Shown piece by piece: positions 51,401 to 61,920 of a DNA stretch of 64,000 bases. Within the stretch, counting starts at the first letter, position 1, and each line of letters begins with the position of its first letter. The DNA comes from an uncultured Anaerolineae bacterium (GTDB lineage: Bacteria > Chloroflexota > Anaerolineae > CG2-30-64-16): NCBI GenBank assembly GCA_937124585.1, contig CAKZKT010000055.1, positions 53,758 through 117,757 on the forward strand, written 5' to 3'. The position numbers and the translations under genes are program-made. Below the pieces are notes generated by a model. The model was not told where the DNA came from. It made no database searches and saw nothing but the letters and a program-made list of their open reading frames with translations.

Positions 51401-51882
51401 TCAACGGCAGCGATGGTCGCAACGCGGTTTTCGTGTACAATATGGCGACAAAGCAGTCATCTGTCTATTTCTACACCGACTCGGATTTCAACACGCAGAA
51501 CTGGATCCTGACCGTGCCGGCGGCTGCCATCGGGCTGGTGCCTGGACGGCAATTCAATTTCTATGTGTTGGCGTTTGATGCTTACTTCGGCGGTGGGGTA
51601 TGGGACTGCTCGCCGTTCGCCGGCGGCCGGTGCGGCACGGCCGCGCACACCTATACAGTCGGTCGGCCGCGTTTCGACGTGGGTGAGGCCAATCTCTCCC
51701 TGACGATCCCGCCGCAGGACCAGGCCGAGCTGGCCTTCACGCGGCCCGCGGGCGGCTTCCAGGCTTCGCCGTCACAGATCGGTTTCCTCTTCATGCATCG
51801 CAAGGCGCCGATCGGCCGCGAATCCTCGACCTATCTCCCGACACCCTGGCTATTCTTCGTACCCACGGTGATATCTGAGTAG
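48472..51882 (+). CDS. Secreted subtilisin-like (S8) serine protease with PA-type insert and large C-terminal region
   Basis: Signal peptide; VNVAVLDSGIDFTHRSMGG (Asp), GRDGTHGTHVADIIAG (His), FGGTSGAAPMVSGAAAL (Ser); PA-like LTGKIVLMDRGVCAFSIKGANASAAGALMGII. Confidence 0.94.
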   Translation: MSTSKTRIGRLCALLFATVLALSTISPALAFPPTPVTGADSAYGPDAVPAGISVEGVTPASLRTANRTIQTGVKAQVQALAALGDTQVRVSVLLTTTPLASLSKDMTADQRVTHAAAAQALREAVIADVEAAGGIILGRFTTLANGFTAVMSGREAARLATRPEVVRVSQVRDYELDLSETVPWIGGETLQNLGLTGKGVNVAVLDSGIDFTHRSMGGPGTREAWEAAYFGDDPTCLTGRETTCANRKPADPAFFGPNAPKVKGGYDWVGETWVRGLIEEPDINPIPADNTGGRDGTHGTHVADIIAGLGYPAGAGYPAKGPGMAPEANLWSFKVCSSLSTACSGVALLNAMDDAADLDNNPATVDPADIINMSLGSIYGQPEDDLSYFTNQAVAYGIIVVASAGNSGDKPYVAGSPSVADGAISVAQTTVPSAKQFILSVEQPAAISGTLKSAVFQPWSVPLSVSGAISGSLQYGNADGSNRLGCDPFTDDLTGKIVLMDRGVCAFSIKGANASAAGALMGIIGLVAPGDPFEGGYGGGAVTIPVFMISQAESNKLKSGLAQGVIISAGPDKFIGMADSMVGSSSRGPTWNNKIKPDIGAPGASVSAISGSGSGSGPFGGTSGAAPMVSGAAALLKGFFEQGAGMQQADGGGFSWFPQMYRALLMNTAKTAIYLDGAMQAGGGGTLAPITRIGAGQVDVAKAYMSRLVAWDSTDTNPLKWTGSISFGYQPVTDTYVATRILTVRNLSPFSQGIRVSSVFRYANDVGKGVTITLPIQSALIPGRGEIQVPVQLEINAAGLRAWGLNKGSRGANGPLFTTQEVDGYVKIETCTGSTCTSAITVPWQVLPKAVADINVTGTNQTVILENVAPAAASNTEVFALVDRSANLYNYMVGSCVLPGGGPGCQMSAVDLKEVGVRDWLWDSNNDGTPESYVEFGLTVYDWPYRAGQYPVEFDIYVDANRDGNTDYIVFNADVALNGSDGRNAVFVYNMATKQSSVYFYTDSDFNTQNWILTVPAAAIGLVPGRQFNFYVLAFDAYFGGGVWDCSPFAGGRCGTAAHTYTVGRPRFDVGEANLSLTIPPQDQAELAFTRPAGGFQASPSQIGFLFMHRKAPIGRESSTYLPTPWLFFVPTVISE

Positions 51883-51895
51883 CTCACCGCGATAA

Positions 51896-51929
51896 ACGTG
51901 TCAGGTGCCCGGAAGGGCGCCTGGCACGT
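51896..51929 (+). terminator. Hairpin downstream of subtilase (GTGCCAGGC family)
   Basis: acgtgtcaggtgccc-ggaa-gggcgcctggcacgt, with two G.U-type positions. Confidence 0.6.
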
Positions 51930-51942
51930 GGGCATGGCCTTT

Positions 51943-51988
51943 GGAAACACAGCCGCCCGCAGCGATCGCTGCGGGCGGCTGTGTTTCC
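51943..51988. repeat. Perfect 46-bp palindrome between convergent subtilase and aldo/keto reductase genes
   Basis: ggaaacacagccgcccgcagcga|tcgctgcgggcggctgtgtttcc, 23-bp arms, no spacer. Confidence 0.95.
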
Positions 51989-52028
51989 CTGCGTATGGGC
52001 AGGCCTCCGCGCCCGTCCCCTCCATGTT

Positions 52029-53033
52029 TCAGCGGATGCGACTGTCGGGCCCCGACTGCCAGAGGTCGGCGTTGGCGCCGAGTTTTTCCTTCACGGGCTG
52101 CGTCAACCGATCCAGCTCGGCCAGCGTTTCCGGCGTCAACGACTGGCCGATGCCGCGACGAGATTCCTCGAGTTGGGCCACCGTGCGCGTGCCCGCGATG
52201 ACCGTGGTCACGCCGGGCTGCGCGGCCACCCAGGCCAGCGCCAGGTCGGCCATGGGCATGCCCAGTCGGTCGACCAGGGCCGCAATGCCGTTGAGCGCGG
52301 TGAAGGTCTCGGCTTCTGCGCCGGGCTCGCCGTGACGCGTTCCGGGCCGGCTGCTGCTGAAGTGTCGCGTGCGTCGCCGCGTCAGCGGGATCTCGTCGGC
52401 GTTGCGCCAGCGGCCGGTGAGGAGGCCCTGCATCAGCGGCATGTAGACCGCCACGCCGATGCCGTGGCGCCGACATGCCGGCAGGATCTCGAATTCGATG
52501 GCGCGATGCAGCAGGCTGTAGCCGAGCTGGTTGATCTCGATCGCAGCGCCGGTCGCCAGCGCTTCCTGCATCTGGAGCGGCCCGAAGTTGCTGATGCCGA
52601 TGGCGCGGATTTTGCCCTCGCGTCGCAGATCGGTCAGTGTGCCGAACGCATCCGCCACCGGATATTCGGTGATCGGCCAGTGCACCATGTAGATGTCAAT
52701 GACATCCGTTCCGAGCCGGCGCAGGCTGGCCTCGCAGTGCTGGCGCAGCGTGGCCGGCTCTGTGTGCTGCGGGCTGACCTTCGTGCCGATGATCGCCGCG
52801 GCCCGACGGCCTTTGAGCGCCCGGCCGAGCGCCTCCTCGCTGCGGCCTTCGTTGTAGCCCTCGGCCGTATCGAAGTAGTTGATTCCGCAGGCGAGCGCCC
52901 GCGCCACGATCTCGGCTGCCTCACGGTCGTCGTGGGGGCCCCAGTAATCCCCTTCCTGACCACCGAACGACCAGCAGCCCAGGCCCAAAAGGGAGATCTG
53001 TATGCCCGATGGGGTGAGCGTGCGTTTCTCCAT
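52029..53033 (-). CDS. Aldo/keto reductase
   Basis: ISLLGLGCWSFGG; YFDTAEGYNEGRSEEALGRAL; IYMVHWP; IRAIGISNFGPLQM. Confidence 0.93.
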   Translation of the reverse strand: MEKRTLTPSGIQISLLGLGCWSFGGQEGDYWGPHDDREAAEIVARALACGINYFDTAEGYNEGRSEEALGRALKGRRAAAIIGTKVSPQHTEPATLRQHCEASLRRLGTDVIDIYMVHWPITEYPVADAFGTLTDLRREGKIRAIGISNFGPLQMQEALATGAAIEINQLGYSLLHRAIEFEILPACRRHGIGVAVYMPLMQGLLTGRWRNADEIPLTRRRTRHFSSSRPGTRHGEPGAEAETFTALNGIAALVDRLGMPMADLALAWVAAQPGVTTVIAGTRTVAQLEESRRGIGQSLTPETLAELDRLTQPVKEKLGANADLWQSGPDSRIR

Positions 53034-53087
53034 CTTTCCTCCGTCTCGCGCGGCCGGCCGCAAGGGCGCGCGACCGGCCAGGGTCAC

Positions 53088-54464
53088 TCAGCGGGAGCTG
53101 CCCAGCAGCTCCCAATAGCGCACCCAGGCTTCCAGCCCTTCGTAGAGCCGATGAATGCGGAAGAATTCGTTCGGCGCGTGGAAGTCTTCGTCGGCGGTCG
53201 AAAAGGAGAAGAAAACCGTGTCCAGGCCCATCACTCGCTTGAACACCTCGCACACCGGCACCGTGCCGCCCATGCGCACAGTCACCGGCTCGACCCCGAA
53301 AGTCTCCCGCAACGCGGCAGCGGCCGTCTTCAGACCGAAGTGGTCGGCAGGAATCGCGTAGGGTTGCGCAGTATGGGTCTCCGGCTGGATCGTTAGGCGC
53401 ACGCCGGGGGGCAGATGCGCCTCCAGGTGATGGGCGATCCTGGCCACGATAGCGGCCGGATCCTGGTTCGGCACCAGCCGACAGGTGATTTTGGCATGGG
53501 CCTCGGCCGGGGTGACGGTCTTGACGCCAGGCCCCTGGTAGCCGCCCCACAGGCCGTTCACCTCCAGCGTTGGCCGGATCCATTGGCGTTCCAGTGTGCT
53601 GTAGCCCGGTTCGCCGAAGAGTGCCGGCGCGCCGATCTCGGCCAGATAGGCGGCTTCGTCGAACGGCAGCGCGGCGATCGCGGCCCGCTCCGCAGCCGAG
53701 AGCTCGACCACATCATCGTAGAAGTCGGCCACGGCCACGCGGCCATCCGGAGTGTGCAAGCTGGCGATCAGCGCCGCGATGGCGTGCAGGGGGTTGGTCA
53801 CCGCGCCGCCGTGGCGTCCCGAATGCAGGTCTTTGGCCGCCGCGGTCAGGCTGAACTCCAGGCCGGCCAGCCCGCGGCTGGAGACGGTGAGCGACGGCTC
53901 TTCGACGCGCCACATGCCGCCGTCGGCCGAGATCACGAAATCGGCGGCCAGCAGGGATGTGTGGGCTTGAATGAACGGCTCCAGGCTTGGGCTGCCGATC
54001 TCCTCTTCGCCCTCGAACAGGAATTTGACGTTGATCGGCAGCGCGTCCTGCGTCGCGAAGAACGCCTGGGCTGTTTTGATCGCCTGAAAGAGCGGCCCTT
54101 TGTCATCCGATGCACCGCGCGCGTACAGCCGACCGTTTCGGATCGTCGGCGTGAACGGCGGGCTGATCCACTTCTCCAGCGGGTCGGCGGGCTGCACGTC
54201 ATAGTGGCCGTAGACGAGCACGGTGGGCTTGCCCGTCGCGCCAAGCCACTGCGCGAAGACGACCGGATGGCGCTCGGTCGGAATGATCTGGACGTCAAAC
54301 GGTCCGGCCGCGGCGATCTGTCCGGCGACCCAGGCCGCAGACCGTTCGATGTCGGCCCGATGCGCTGGGTCGGTGCTGATGCTGGGAATCGCAGCGAATT
54401 CGATGAGCTCGGTCAGGATGCGTTCCTGTCGCGCAGCGAGATAATCCAACGTTGTTTGTGTCAT
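53088..54464 (-). CDS. M20 family dipeptidase/deacylase
   Basis: PTVLVYGHYDVQPADPLEKWISPPFTPTIRNGRLYARGASDDKGPL; FLFEGEEEIGSPSLEPF. Confidence 0.93.
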   Translation of the reverse strand: MTQTTLDYLAARQERILTELIEFAAIPSISTDPAHRADIERSAAWVAGQIAAAGPFDVQIIPTERHPVVFAQWLGATGKPTVLVYGHYDVQPADPLEKWISPPFTPTIRNGRLYARGASDDKGPLFQAIKTAQAFFATQDALPINVKFLFEGEEEIGSPSLEPFIQAHTSLLAADFVISADGGMWRVEEPSLTVSSRGLAGLEFSLTAAAKDLHSGRHGGAVTNPLHAIAALIASLHTPDGRVAVADFYDDVVELSAAERAAIAALPFDEAAYLAEIGAPALFGEPGYSTLERQWIRPTLEVNGLWGGYQGPGVKTVTPAEAHAKITCRLVPNQDPAAIVARIAHHLEAHLPPGVRLTIQPETHTAQPYAIPADHFGLKTAAAALRETFGVEPVTVRMGGTVPVCEVFKRVMGLDTVFFSFSTADEDFHAPNEFFRIHRLYEGLEAWVRYWELLGSSR

Positions 54465-54558
54465 GGAAGGCTCCAGGGAAGGGAAATGTCAGGTGTGAGA
54501 CGTTAAGCGTGAAATGTGAGTGGATGACGCAGGGATGTGGGCATTGGGCTGCCGCGTG

Positions 54559-55332
54559 TCATTTGCCTCCATCAATCGAGAGCACCTGGCCGGTGATCCA
54601 GCCAGCGTAATCGGACGCGAGGAAAAGCACGCCGTAGGCGATATCTTCGGCCGAGCCGAGGCGCTTGAGGGCGATCCGTTCGAGCAGCTGCTGCTGGCCC
54701 TCGGCGCCGTAGGACTGCCATTGGCGCTCGCTCATCGGGTTGGAGCGGATGAAGCCGGGCGCGATGTTGTTTACGGTGATGCCCCAGGGGCCGAGTTCGT
54801 GGGCAAGCTGGCGGGTCAGGCCGATCTGCGCGGCTTTGGCCGATGCGTAGGCCTGGATGCCGGTCAGGCTGATGCCCAACCCGGCGCCGCTGGAGATGTT
54901 GATGATGCGACCGGAACGGGCCGCTTTCATGCCCGGCGCCACTGCCTGCGCAAACCAGAACGCGGCAGTCACGTTCACGTCGAAGATCGCCTGCCATTGT
55001 GCTGGCGTCACTTGCTCCAGGGGCTGTCCCACCTGGCCGAGAACGCCGCCCGCGTTGTTCACCAGTATATTCACATGGCCGTTGCGGGATGATTGCTCGG
55101 CCGCGGCCACGAAGGCGAATACGGCATCGCGATCGGTCACGTCCACCGTTTCGACGCGGCACCATCTGCCCGCGAGCAGGCACAGGCGCCGCGTCTCGGC
55201 CAGCTCATCCGTCAGGATATCGCAGGCCCAGACGCGGCCGCCGCGCGCCGCAAATGCCAGCGCGATCGCGCGGCCGAAGCCATGTGCCGCGCCGGTGACG
55301 ATCACCGTTTTGTCGGAGAAGTGAATGTTCAT
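54559..55332 (-). CDS. Short-chain dehydrogenase/reductase
   Basis: VIVTGAAHGFGRAIALAFAARGG; NILVNNAGG; YASAKAAQIGLTRQLAHELGPWGITVNNIAPGFI. Confidence 0.93.
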   Translation of the reverse strand: MNIHFSDKTVIVTGAAHGFGRAIALAFAARGGRVWACDILTDELAETRRLCLLAGRWCRVETVDVTDRDAVFAFVAAAEQSSRNGHVNILVNNAGGVLGQVGQPLEQVTPAQWQAIFDVNVTAAFWFAQAVAPGMKAARSGRIINISSGAGLGISLTGIQAYASAKAAQIGLTRQLAHELGPWGITVNNIAPGFIRSNPMSERQWQSYGAEGQQQLLERIALKRLGSAEDIAYGVLFLASDYAGWITGQVLSIDGGK

Positions 55333-55369
55333 CGGCTACTCCTGGGGGGCTTCCCTGTGTCGGAGTACA

Positions 55370-56077
<708 letters not shown>

Positions 56078-56090
56078 GGTCAGGCGCGCC

Positions 56091-57302
56091 TCAGTCTCGC
56101 AGGTTGTCCACGAATCGCTTGATGCGCCGCGCGCCTTCCTGCAGCATTTCATCGGAATTGGCGTAGGAGAGGCGCACGTAGCCCTCGCCGCCCGGCCCGA
56201 ACGCCTCTCCCGGCGTGACGGCCACTCCCTCGGCATCCAGGAGCCGATCCGCGAATTCCAACGAGCTCAGGCCGGTGCCTGAAATGTTCGGAAACGCGTA
56301 GAACGCGCCCTGGGGCCGGTCGCAGTGGATGCCGGGGATGGCGTTCAGGTCGGCCACTAGGCGATCTCGCCGGGCTTTGTAGCGGCTGATCATCCAATCG
56401 GTGTAGTCTTGCGGGCCGTTCAGCGCCGCGACCGCCGCCTCCTGGACGAAGGAGGCGGCGCAGGTCGAGGAGTGCTGGTGGATCTTGAGCATTTCGCCGA
56501 TCAGCGGCTCGGGGCCGGCGATGTAGCCCAGGCGCCAGCCGGTCATGGCGTGGCTCTTGCTGAGGCCGTTCAGGATCATTGTGCGTTCCCACATGCCGTC
56601 CAGGCCGGCGATGGAGATGTGTGGCTGGCCATCGTAGATCAGCTTCTCGTAGATCTCGTCCGAGAGCACGAGGAAATCGTGCGTCTGGGCCGCGTCGGCC
56701 ACCACCTGGAGCAGTTCGCGGCTCCAGACCTGGCCGGTCGGATTGTTGGGCGTGTTCACGATGGCGAGTTTGGTGCGGGGCGAGATGGTTGCGGCCAACC
56801 GGGCCCGCAGCGTTTCGACGGTCGTATCCATGTTCATGGGCACGTACACTGTCGTCGCGCCGGCCAGCGCCGCGCACGGCTCATAGGAGACCCAGGCCGG
56901 ACTGAAAAGGATCATCTCGTCGCCCGGGTTGAGGAGCGCCTGCGCAGCCACAAAAAGCGCCTGTTTGGCGCCCGGCATCACGATGATTTCTTTCGCAGGC
57001 TCATAGGTCACACCGTTTTCGGTGGCCAGCTTGTGCGCAATGGCTTTCAGCAGCGCGGGGATGCCGCGGCTGGGCGTGTAATGCGTAAAGCCGTTGCGCA
57101 ATGATTGGATTGCCGCTTCGGTGACGTTCGGTGCGGTCGGGAAATCGGGATCGCCGCCGCTCAGGTCCACGATTGAACGGCCTTCGGCCTGCAGGCGACG
57201 TGCTTTGTCCATCACCTGAACCGTGGCCGAGCCCGCCAGGCCGCGAACGCGTTGAGCTGTTTTGCCACGCAGGGCTTCTCGTTGTTGTGAGGTGAGCGCC
57301 AC
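56091..57302 (-). CDS. PLP-dependent aminotransferase (class I/II, aspartate aminotransferase-like)
   Basis: GLSKSHAMTGWRLGYIAGP PLP-lysine motif; IVNTPNNPTGQVWSRE; GTG start. Confidence 0.92.
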   Translation of the reverse strand: MALTSQQREALRGKTAQRVRGLAGSATVQVMDKARRLQAEGRSIVDLSGGDPDFPTAPNVTEAAIQSLRNGFTHYTPSRGIPALLKAIAHKLATENGVTYEPAKEIIVMPGAKQALFVAAQALLNPGDEMILFSPAWVSYEPCAALAGATTVYVPMNMDTTVETLRARLAATISPRTKLAIVNTPNNPTGQVWSRELLQVVADAAQTHDFLVLSDEIYEKLIYDGQPHISIAGLDGMWERTMILNGLSKSHAMTGWRLGYIAGPEPLIGEMLKIHQHSSTCAASFVQEAAVAALNGPQDYTDWMISRYKARRDRLVADLNAIPGIHCDRPQGAFYAFPNISGTGLSSLEFADRLLDAEGVAVTPGEAFGPGGEGYVRLSYANSDEMLQEGARRIKRFVDNLRD

Positions 57303-57490
57303 TTTTGACTCCTCCAGGAGTGAAATCGTCGCTGCTATCGCCCGGAGCGAACGCCCGACACAGCGCGTCCCTGCACTGCTCGTGAGGGCCGTCGGGCGCT
57401 ACACAACGCTGGCGCCCGGACTGGCCTGCGCAACCTTGCGAGGCGGAAGAGGGGGCGACTATGGCTGGCCAGGACAGCATAACAGGCTCC

Positions 57491-57518
57491 AGTATAGCCA
57501 AAGCGTGGGCATTGTCAA
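57491..57518 (-). promoter_or_regulatory. Sigma70-like promoter for the aminotransferase operon
   Basis: Minus strand TTGACA-N16-TATACT, about 185 nt upstream of the GTG start. Confidence 0.7.
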
Positions 57519-57529
57519 ACGTTGGCAGT

Positions 57530-60500
57530 TTACGCATCCACTTTCGGCCACCACCGCTCCACGATGCGGCGCAGCTCGCCTTGGGTGATTGGCTTGCTGA
57601 GGTAGTCGTCCATGCCGGCGGCCAGGCAGCGGTCGCGGTCGCGCTCCAGCGCATTGGCCGTCAACGCGATGATCGGCACATGGCGGCCGGTCGTCATCTC
57701 GATGCGACGGATGGCATGGGTGGCGCCGAAGCCATCCAGATCGGGCATTTGCACGTCCATCAGGATCACGCCGATTTTGTCGGGCGTCGCCATGTAGGCA
57801 TCGAACGCCTGGCGGCCGTTCTCGACCATCTTGATCGGATAGCCCAGACGCTCGAGCAACAGCTCCACGACCATGCGGTTCGCCGGGTTGTCCTCGGCGA
57901 CCAGGACGAACCGATCGCCGTCCGCTCTGCGACGTATGGCCGTTGTTGCTCCGGCCGACGCATGGGGCATGGCCGCCTCAGGCGCAGCGCGCTGATCGGT
58001 TGGCCGGATTTTGCTCGAAACCGCATTGGCCAGCGCGTCGAAGAGCTGCGACTGGCGCACCGGTTTGGTCAGATAGGCGGCGAAGCCGGCCTGGAGCGCC
58101 TGCTCGCCCTGGCCGCGTTCGTCGTAGGCCGTCAACAGGATCACCGGCGTATCGGCCAGCTTCGGGTCTCGCTTGATCGCGCGGGCCAGCGCAAAACCGT
58201 CCATGTCCGGCATCGCCAGGTCGGTGATGACGACCGCATAGGGCGCACCGTCGGCACAGGCGGAACGCAGCCGCAACAGGGCCAGACGCACATTGTTGAC
58301 CGTGTCGGCCTGCATGGTCCAGGCAGTCAGGTAGCGCAGCAGGATGTCGCCGTGACGGATGTTGTCATCTACCACCAGCACGCGCAGGCCGACCAGGTCG
58401 AGGAACGATGGCCGTGTGTCTGTTTCCGTGCGCGACGATTTGTCGAAGCGGGCGGTGAAGGAAAAGGTCGAACCGACGCCGAGCTGGCTTTCCACCGTAA
58501 TCGTGCCGCCCATCATCTCGATCAGTCGCTTGCAGATCGCCAGCCCCAGGCCGGTGCCACTGTAACGCCGCGTTGTCGAGCCGTCGGCCTGAGTGAAAGG
58601 CAGGAACAGGCGGCGCCGTGCCTCCTCGCTGATGCCGATGCCGGTATCGCTCACCGCGAATTGCAGGGTGACATCAGCCTTCGTCTCGCCGGCCAGGGCC
58701 ACGTTCACCATGATCTCGCCCTGTTCGGTGAATTTGATGGCATTGCTGAGCAGATTCAGCAGCACCTGGCGCAGTCGTCCCGCGTCGCCGTGCAGGTAGC
58801 GCGGGATTTCGGGCGCGACGAACGTCATCAGCGGCAGGTTCTTTTCGCGCGCCCGGCCCGACAGCATTTCGGCAGCACCTTCGACGATCTGGATAAGCTC
58901 GAAGTCGGCGTGGTCCAGAATCAAGCGGCCCGCTTCGATCCGGGAGAAGTCGAGGATGTCGTTGATGATCGCCAGCAACGACTGACCGGCTTCGCGCACC
59001 AGGCGGGCATATTCGCTCTGCTCCTCGTTGAGGGGCGTGTCGAGCAGCAGTTCGGACATGCCGATGATCGCGGTCATCGGCGTGCGAATCTCGTGGCTCA
59101 TCGTGGCCAGGAATTCGGACTTGAGCCGCGAGGCCTCCAGCGCCTGGTCACGGGCGATGGCCAGTTGTTCGGCTGTCTCGGCGAGCTGGGCGGCGTAATC
59201 CTGTAGTTGGCGGGTCTTCTGGTTGCGCTCGATCTCGCTACCGACCCATTGCGCCATCAGGCTCAGGAATTCGCGGTCGGCCGGCGTGAATGGTTCGGCC
59301 AGGCGCTGCGTGCTGAAGAAGCTGAGCGTGCCGTACACCTGGCCGGCTACGATGAGGCGCGTCCCCAGATAGGCTTCGATGCCGGCAATGCGATGGCAGG
59401 GATGATCGGCCCATGGCGAGCCCGTCGCTTCCTCGAAGCTGATCGGCTCGGTCGCGGCGATGGTCTCGCGGCAGCAGGTCTGGTCCAGGTCCAGGATGCT
59501 GCCGGGGGCAATGCTTTGATGGGCCGAGCAGGCTTCCATCACCTCGTAGCGCGTCCCGGTGATGCGCGCCACCACGCCCGTGTCCAGGCCGAAGTGCTGA
59601 CAGCCCATCTCCAGCAGTGCCTGGATTTTGGCGCTGGTACTCATTGTCTGGTCCGCCGCGATCCGATACAGGCGGCGGATCGCATCTTCGCTTTCGCGCA
59701 GGGTTTCTTCGGCGCGTTTGTGTTTCAGCGCGTTGACGATGATCTCGCTGACGATGCGCAGCAGGACGATGTGGGCTTCGGCCCATGATTTGGCAGAGCG
59801 CACGGCATCGAAGCCGAGGAAGCCGATCAGCTGCTGGCCGTAGATCAGGGGAACGACAACCGCCGATTGCACGTCGCGCGCTTTGAGGATCGCCTGTTCG
59901 GCTGCGGCTTCAGAGGGCAGATCGGCGACGCAGGGAACATGCACATCTTTCCCCTGGTACAGTTGTTGCATCAGCCACGGCAATTCGCGGGCAGGGATGT
60001 TTTGCAGTCGGGATTGTTGCGGCTCGATCCCCGGCGCGCACCATTCGCAGGTGTTGTTCAGTACTCTGGCATGATCGGCCAGCAGGAACACATAGGCGCG
60101 ATCTACGGCGGTGAATTCGCCGACGGCCGCGAGGGCATGGCGGATGCCGGCGTCTACCTCGTCGGGCGCCAGCTTGATGAAGCTCGTCGAGAGCGAGGTG
60201 ATGAGTTCTTCGAAGGCGATGCGGTAGACCAGCTCGCGCTCGATCTGGGTGCGCTCGGTCAATTCCTGCTGCGCATGTTCGAGCAGGCGCGCGTTTTCCA
60301 GGGCAATCGCGGCCTGCTCGGCGAAGAGGCTCACCAGGCGTACCTGCTCGGTGTCGAACGGCCCGGTCTGTTCGTCGTCGGCGATCGAGATGACGCCGAT
60401 CACGCGGTCGCCCGCTGTGAGCGGCACAGACAGCACGCGGCGGATGCCGCTGCCAGCGTAACCGGGCGCCTGGCCCTCCCAAGCGGCATAGTCGTTGACC

Positions 60501-61144
60501 ATCAGGGCCCGGCCGACGCGTGCCACCCGACCGGCGACCCCCTCGCCGAAGCGCAAGACGGTGCCGAAGTATTTCTCCGGCATGTTGTGCGCCACGGCCA
60601 GTTCCAGCGATTTCTGGTCTGGTCGGACGAGGTAGAGCGCGCCCATGGGTGCACCGGCCAGTTCGGCGGCGCGACGTACCAGCGTCTGCAACAGGGCCGC
60701 TACTTCCTGGCGGGCGTTGATTTCCAGCGCGATCTCGTGGAGGGCAGTCAGGGCTTTGGCCCGCCGCGCCAGCTCCAGTTCGGCTTGACGGCGATCGCTG
60801 ACATCGTGGCCGTAGACATTGACGCGACCCGGTACGTCGGCCGGCACAAAACAACAGGCATAGACGGCCGTGCCGGCATCGTATTCCAGCTCGGCAACCT
60901 GGCCCGATGCCCGCACACCAGACAGAGTCGGCAGCCAGGCCGCGGGCACCCGGCGCTCGGCCGGTTCCTGCTGGGACCAGCCCAACATGGACATAGCGGC
61001 CGGATTGGCATAGAGGATGGCGTCGTCTTCCGCGATTTGCAGGACCGGATGGGGAGCCTTTGCCCAGAGAGTGGCCAGTGTCCGGTCATCGGGGGCCGCG
61101 CCCGCCGCGGTGTGCGTGTCAGGTGGAAGAAAGGCTGTCATCAT
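57530..61144 (-). CDS. Hybrid sensor histidine kinase (PAS, multiple GAF, HisKA, HATPase, two REC domains)
   Basis: [25 protein letters not shown]-box; two receiver domains VLVVDDN...[11 protein letters not shown] and [11 protein letters not shown]...[11 protein letters not shown]. Confidence 0.94.
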   Translation of the reverse strand: MMTAFLPPDTHTAAGAAPDDRTLATLWAKAPHPVLQIAEDDAILYANPAAMSMLGWSQQEPAERRVPAAWLPTLSGVRASGQVAELEYDAGTAVYACCFVPADVPGRVNVYGHDVSDRRQAELELARRAKALTALHEIALEINARQEVAALLQTLVRRAAELAGAPMGALYLVRPDQKSLELAVAHNMPEKYFGTVLRFGEGVAGRVARVGRALMVNDYAAWEGQAPGYAGSGIRRVLSVPLTAGDRVIGVISIADDEQTGPFDTEQVRLVSLFAEQAAIALENARLLEHAQQELTERTQIERELVYRIAFEELITSLSTSFIKLAPDEVDAGIRHALAAVGEFTAVDRAYVFLLADHARVLNNTCEWCAPGIEPQQSRLQNIPARELPWLMQQLYQGKDVHVPCVADLPSEAAAEQAILKARDVQSAVVVPLIYGQQLIGFLGFDAVRSAKSWAEAHIVLLRIVSEIIVNALKHKRAEETLRESEDAIRRLYRIAADQTMSTSAKIQALLEMGCQHFGLDTGVVARITGTRYEVMEACSAHQSIAPGSILDLDQTCCRETIAATEPISFEEATGSPWADHPCHRIAGIEAYLGTRLIVAGQVYGTLSFFSTQRLAEPFTPADREFLSLMAQWVGSEIERNQKTRQLQDYAAQLAETAEQLAIARDQALEASRLKSEFLATMSHEIRTPMTAIIGMSELLLDTPLNEEQSEYARLVREAGQSLLAIINDILDFSRIEAGRLILDHADFELIQIVEGAAEMLSGRAREKNLPLMTFVAPEIPRYLHGDAGRLRQVLLNLLSNAIKFTEQGEIMVNVALAGETKADVTLQFAVSDTGIGISEEARRRLFLPFTQADGSTTRRYSGTGLGLAICKRLIEMMGGTITVESQLGVGSTFSFTARFDKSSRTETDTRPSFLDLVGLRVLVVDDNIRHGDILLRYLTAWTMQADTVNNVRLALLRLRSACADGAPYAVVITDLAMPDMDGFALARAIKRDPKLADTPVILLTAYDERGQGEQALQAGFAAYLTKPVRQSQLFDALANAVSSKIRPTDQRAAPEAAMPHASAGATTAIRRRADGDRFVLVAEDNPANRMVVELLLERLGYPIKMVENGRQAFDAYMATPDKIGVILMDVQMPDLDGFGATHAIRRIEMTTGRHVPIIALTANALERDRDRCLAAGMDDYLSKPITQGELRRIVERWWPKVDA

Positions 61145-61172
61145 CTGTTCCCTGGCGCCTCTGGGTACACGA

Positions 61173-61535
61173 TCAGTCCAGCAGCCGCTGCACCGTATCG
61201 AGCAATTCATGTGAGCTTACCGGCTTGGAGAGGAAATCGTTGGCGCCCGCCTCGCGCGCCGTGATGCGATCCTGGTCCTGGCCGCTGGCCGTCAGCATGA
61301 TGATCGGCATGTTCTGATAGCGGCCATCGGCTCGCAACTGGCGCAGCAGCGTCAGTCCATCCACCTCGGGCATGGCGATGTCGAGAATCGCCAGGTCGGC
61401 CGGCGTCTCAGCCAGTCGTTCCAGCGCTTCGCGCGCGCTTCCGGCCATGATCACCTCATAGCCGTGCTTGCGCAACTGCGCGCTCAACACGCGCAACGTC
61501 ACTGCATAGTCGTCTACTACCAGAATGGTCGCCAT
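61173..61535 (-). CDS. Single-domain response regulator
   Basis: [25 protein letters not shown]...[16 protein letters not shown]...SKPV. Confidence 0.93.
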   Translation of the reverse strand: MATILVVDDYAVTLRVLSAQLRKHGYEVIMAGSAREALERLAETPADLAILDIAMPEVDGLTLLRQLRADGRYQNMPIIMLTASGQDQDRITAREAGANDFLSKPVSSHELLDTVQRLLD

Positions 61536-61573
61536 GGAATTATCACCTCGGCAGCGCTCGGCCCGGGAATCAG

Positions 61574-61906
61574 TCAAAAGCCTTTGAGCGCAGCAGCCTG
61601 CGTCTCGGCGATCTTGAAAACGCGATCGAATTTGGTCAGGCGCAGGATGCGCTGGGTCTCTTCTCGTTTGGGCCACACCAGCCGCACGTCGCCCTCGGCG
61701 CTGCGGGCCCGTTTCAGGAGATTGACCAGCACGGCCATGCCGGCACTATCGAGGAACGGCACATCCGACAGGTCGAGCACGAAGCGCGTGATCCCCTCGG
61801 CGAGGAGCTGATCCAGGCGGCTGCGCAGTTCTGGCGCGTTGAATGCGTCTATGCGGTCTCGCACGACGACGATGGCGATGGAGTACAGCGAGATATCCAG
61901 GTTCAC
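61574..61906 (-). CDS. STAS-domain anti-sigma factor antagonist
   Basis: RFVLDLSDVPFLDSAGMAVLVNLLKRAR; probable GTG start. Confidence 0.9.
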   Translation of the reverse strand: MNLDISLYSIAIVVVRDRIDAFNAPELRSRLDQLLAEGITRFVLDLSDVPFLDSAGMAVLVNLLKRARSAEGDVRLVWPKREETQRILRLTKFDRVFKIAETQAAALKGF

Positions 61907-61920
61907 GGAATCCTCCGGGA

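Noticed and set aside
51961-51970. GCGATCGC as a HIP1 element
   Set aside because: Single occurrence at the centre of a palindrome; no evidence of HIP1 over-representation in the window
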